From Qipengyuania_B sp965214525 (GTDB lineage: Bacteria > Pseudomonadota > Alphaproteobacteria > Sphingomonadales > Sphingomonadaceae), in assembly GCA_965214525.1 (NCBI GenBank), contig CBDCCB010000004.1, forward strand, positions 1 to 24,447: DNA of 24,447 bases. Direction: 5' to 3'. Numbering within the stretch: the first letter of the stretch is position 1; each line of letters begins with the position of its first letter. A program made the position numbers and the translations under genes. The notes beneath the pieces are model-generated. The model did not search any database. It had not been told where the DNA came from and was given only the letters and a program-made list of their open reading frames with translations. Below, in pieces: positions 23,784 through 24,447 of the stretch.

Positions 23784-24447
23784 TCACGAGGCGAGCACCT
23801 GTTCGCGCAGGAACGCTTCGTATTTGCTCGCGATCACGGGCCAGGTGAATTGCTCCAATCGCGGATCAAGCCCGACCGATCCAACCGCCAACGCCCCGCG
23901 GATACGCGCGACGAGGGCCGCGCGGTCCCGCGTGTCGCACAGATAGTCGCTGTCACCCAGGATCCATCGCGTCACCGGATAGTCGTGCGCGACCACCGGC
24001 AGCCCGGAATTGGCCGCTTCGACATAGACGTTCCCGAAAGCCTCGCCCTCGGACATGTGCAGGAAGACATCGGCGCAGCGATAGAGATCGGGCATCTGTT
24101 GCGGCATCAGGGTGATGCGCGTGAAGCGGCCGGGAATACGGCGCGCAGCCAACGCGTCTCCTTCGGCACGCAACGGTCCGTCGCCGGCGACCACCAGATG
24201 AGCGCCGGGCACATGCTCCATTGCCTCAATTGCCGCAAGCACCCGCTTGCTTTCGATGAACGCGCTGACCATCAAAACGATCTTGCGGTCCTGCGGCAAC
24301 CCGAACTGCGCGCGGTCGGCGGTTCCAGGATGAAAGCGGGCGGGACTGGCCCCGTTGGGGATCAGCGCACAATTCCATCGGTCACGGTTGCGTTCAAAAA
24401 ACCGGGGGTTGGTGCAGACCAGTCCATCGCATGCAAAGGTGCGGTAT
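23784..24447 (-). CDS. GT4-family glycosyltransferase, C-terminal part (runs off the right edge)
   Basis: About 220 codons of a glycosyltransferase whose N-terminus lies outside the window. The visible part opens inside the first domain (ACDGLVCTNPRFFERNRD, then IPNGASPARFHPG, the usual linker before the donor domain). It continues with IVLMVSAFIESKRVLAAIEA, LVVAGDGPLRAEGD, LYRCADVFLHMSEGEAFGNV and the E-x7-E region EGEAFGNVYVEAANSGLPVV, which binds the nucleotide sugar. The end reads FLREQVLAS. The frame stays open past a TTG at 24299 to the window edge, so that codon is not the true start. It precedes the GT2 gene by 19 nt and is probably in the same operon. Confidence 0.87.
   Translation of the reverse strand, partial: YRTFACDGLVCTNPRFFERNRDRWNCALIPNGASPARFHPGTADRAQFGLPQDRKIVLMVSAFIESKRVLAAIEAMEHVPGAHLVVAGDGPLRAEGDALAARRIPGRFTRITLMPQQMPDLYRCADVFLHMSEGEAFGNVYVEAANSGLPVVAHDYPVTRWILGDSDYLCDTRDRAALVARIRGALAVGSVGLDPRLEQFTWPVIASKYEAFLREQVLAS

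Overview
The window is GC-rich DNA from an alphaproteobacterium. It is most probably a member of the Sphingomonadales, with an Erythrobacteraceae-like lineage as the best guess. That placement rests on the crtY-crtI-crtB carotenoid order, secreted S9 peptidase and amidohydrolase genes, a small protein resembling the XrtV sorting-system accessory family, and a sphingomonad-style exopolysaccharide (EPS) locus. It is inference from gene content; there is no rRNA or other marker gene here. I found no tRNA, rRNA, CRISPR array, intact insertion sequence or phage gene.

Region 1 (1-6694, all leftward). In transcription order: a secreted S9 prolyl-oligopeptidase-type peptidase, crtY (lycopene beta-cyclase), crtI (phytoene desaturase), a LOG-family phosphoribohydrolase, crtB (phytoene synthase), and the first 49 codons of a biotin-carboxylase subunit. 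Gaps are 3-46 nt, so this looks like one operon or a run of coupled genes. Three of these genes are frame-broken: crtB twice, crtY once and the S9 peptidase once. crtI and LOG are intact. Each break is restored by adding or removing one base at or next to a short G/C run, and the repaired lengths (339, 408 and 683 aa) fit the families. No such break occurs in the other 19.5 kb. Either the left end has local sequence errors or the carotenoid pathway has really been lost; the sequence alone cannot decide.

Region 2 (6695-9052). A divergent promoter region with a 14-bp perfect palindrome separates the S9 peptidase from a rightward secreted amidohydrolase (prolidase/carboxypeptidase-like). After it come a secreted four-EF-hand protein and the small XrtV-accessory-like membrane protein.

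Region 3 (9053-24447) is an EPS biosynthesis and export locus. A rightward, tightly packed operon encodes the initiating polyprenyl glycosylphosphotransferase, a Wzy/ligase-type polymerase, a Wzx-type flippase, a GT2 and a GT4 glycosyltransferase. After a 411-bp gene-free convergent gap, a leftward operon (transcribed from 20147 down to 16033) encodes a short Wza-like export protein, an outer-membrane beta-barrel, a Wzz/Wzc-type chain-length protein and a separate P-loop tyrosine autokinase. Divergent from it, a TPR lipoprotein and a WecB/TagA/CpsF glycosyltransferase run rightward. They meet a leftward pair, a processive-type GT2 and a GT4 that runs off the window. Together these supply chain initiation, sugar addition, flipping, polymerisation, length control and export of one polysaccharide.

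The genes belong to recognisable families, and I do not see a wholly new system. The points most worth following are the clustered frameshifts in the carotenoid operon, the LOG gene inside it, the two-piece outer-membrane export arrangement, and the exosortase-accessory-like gene with no exosortase in view.
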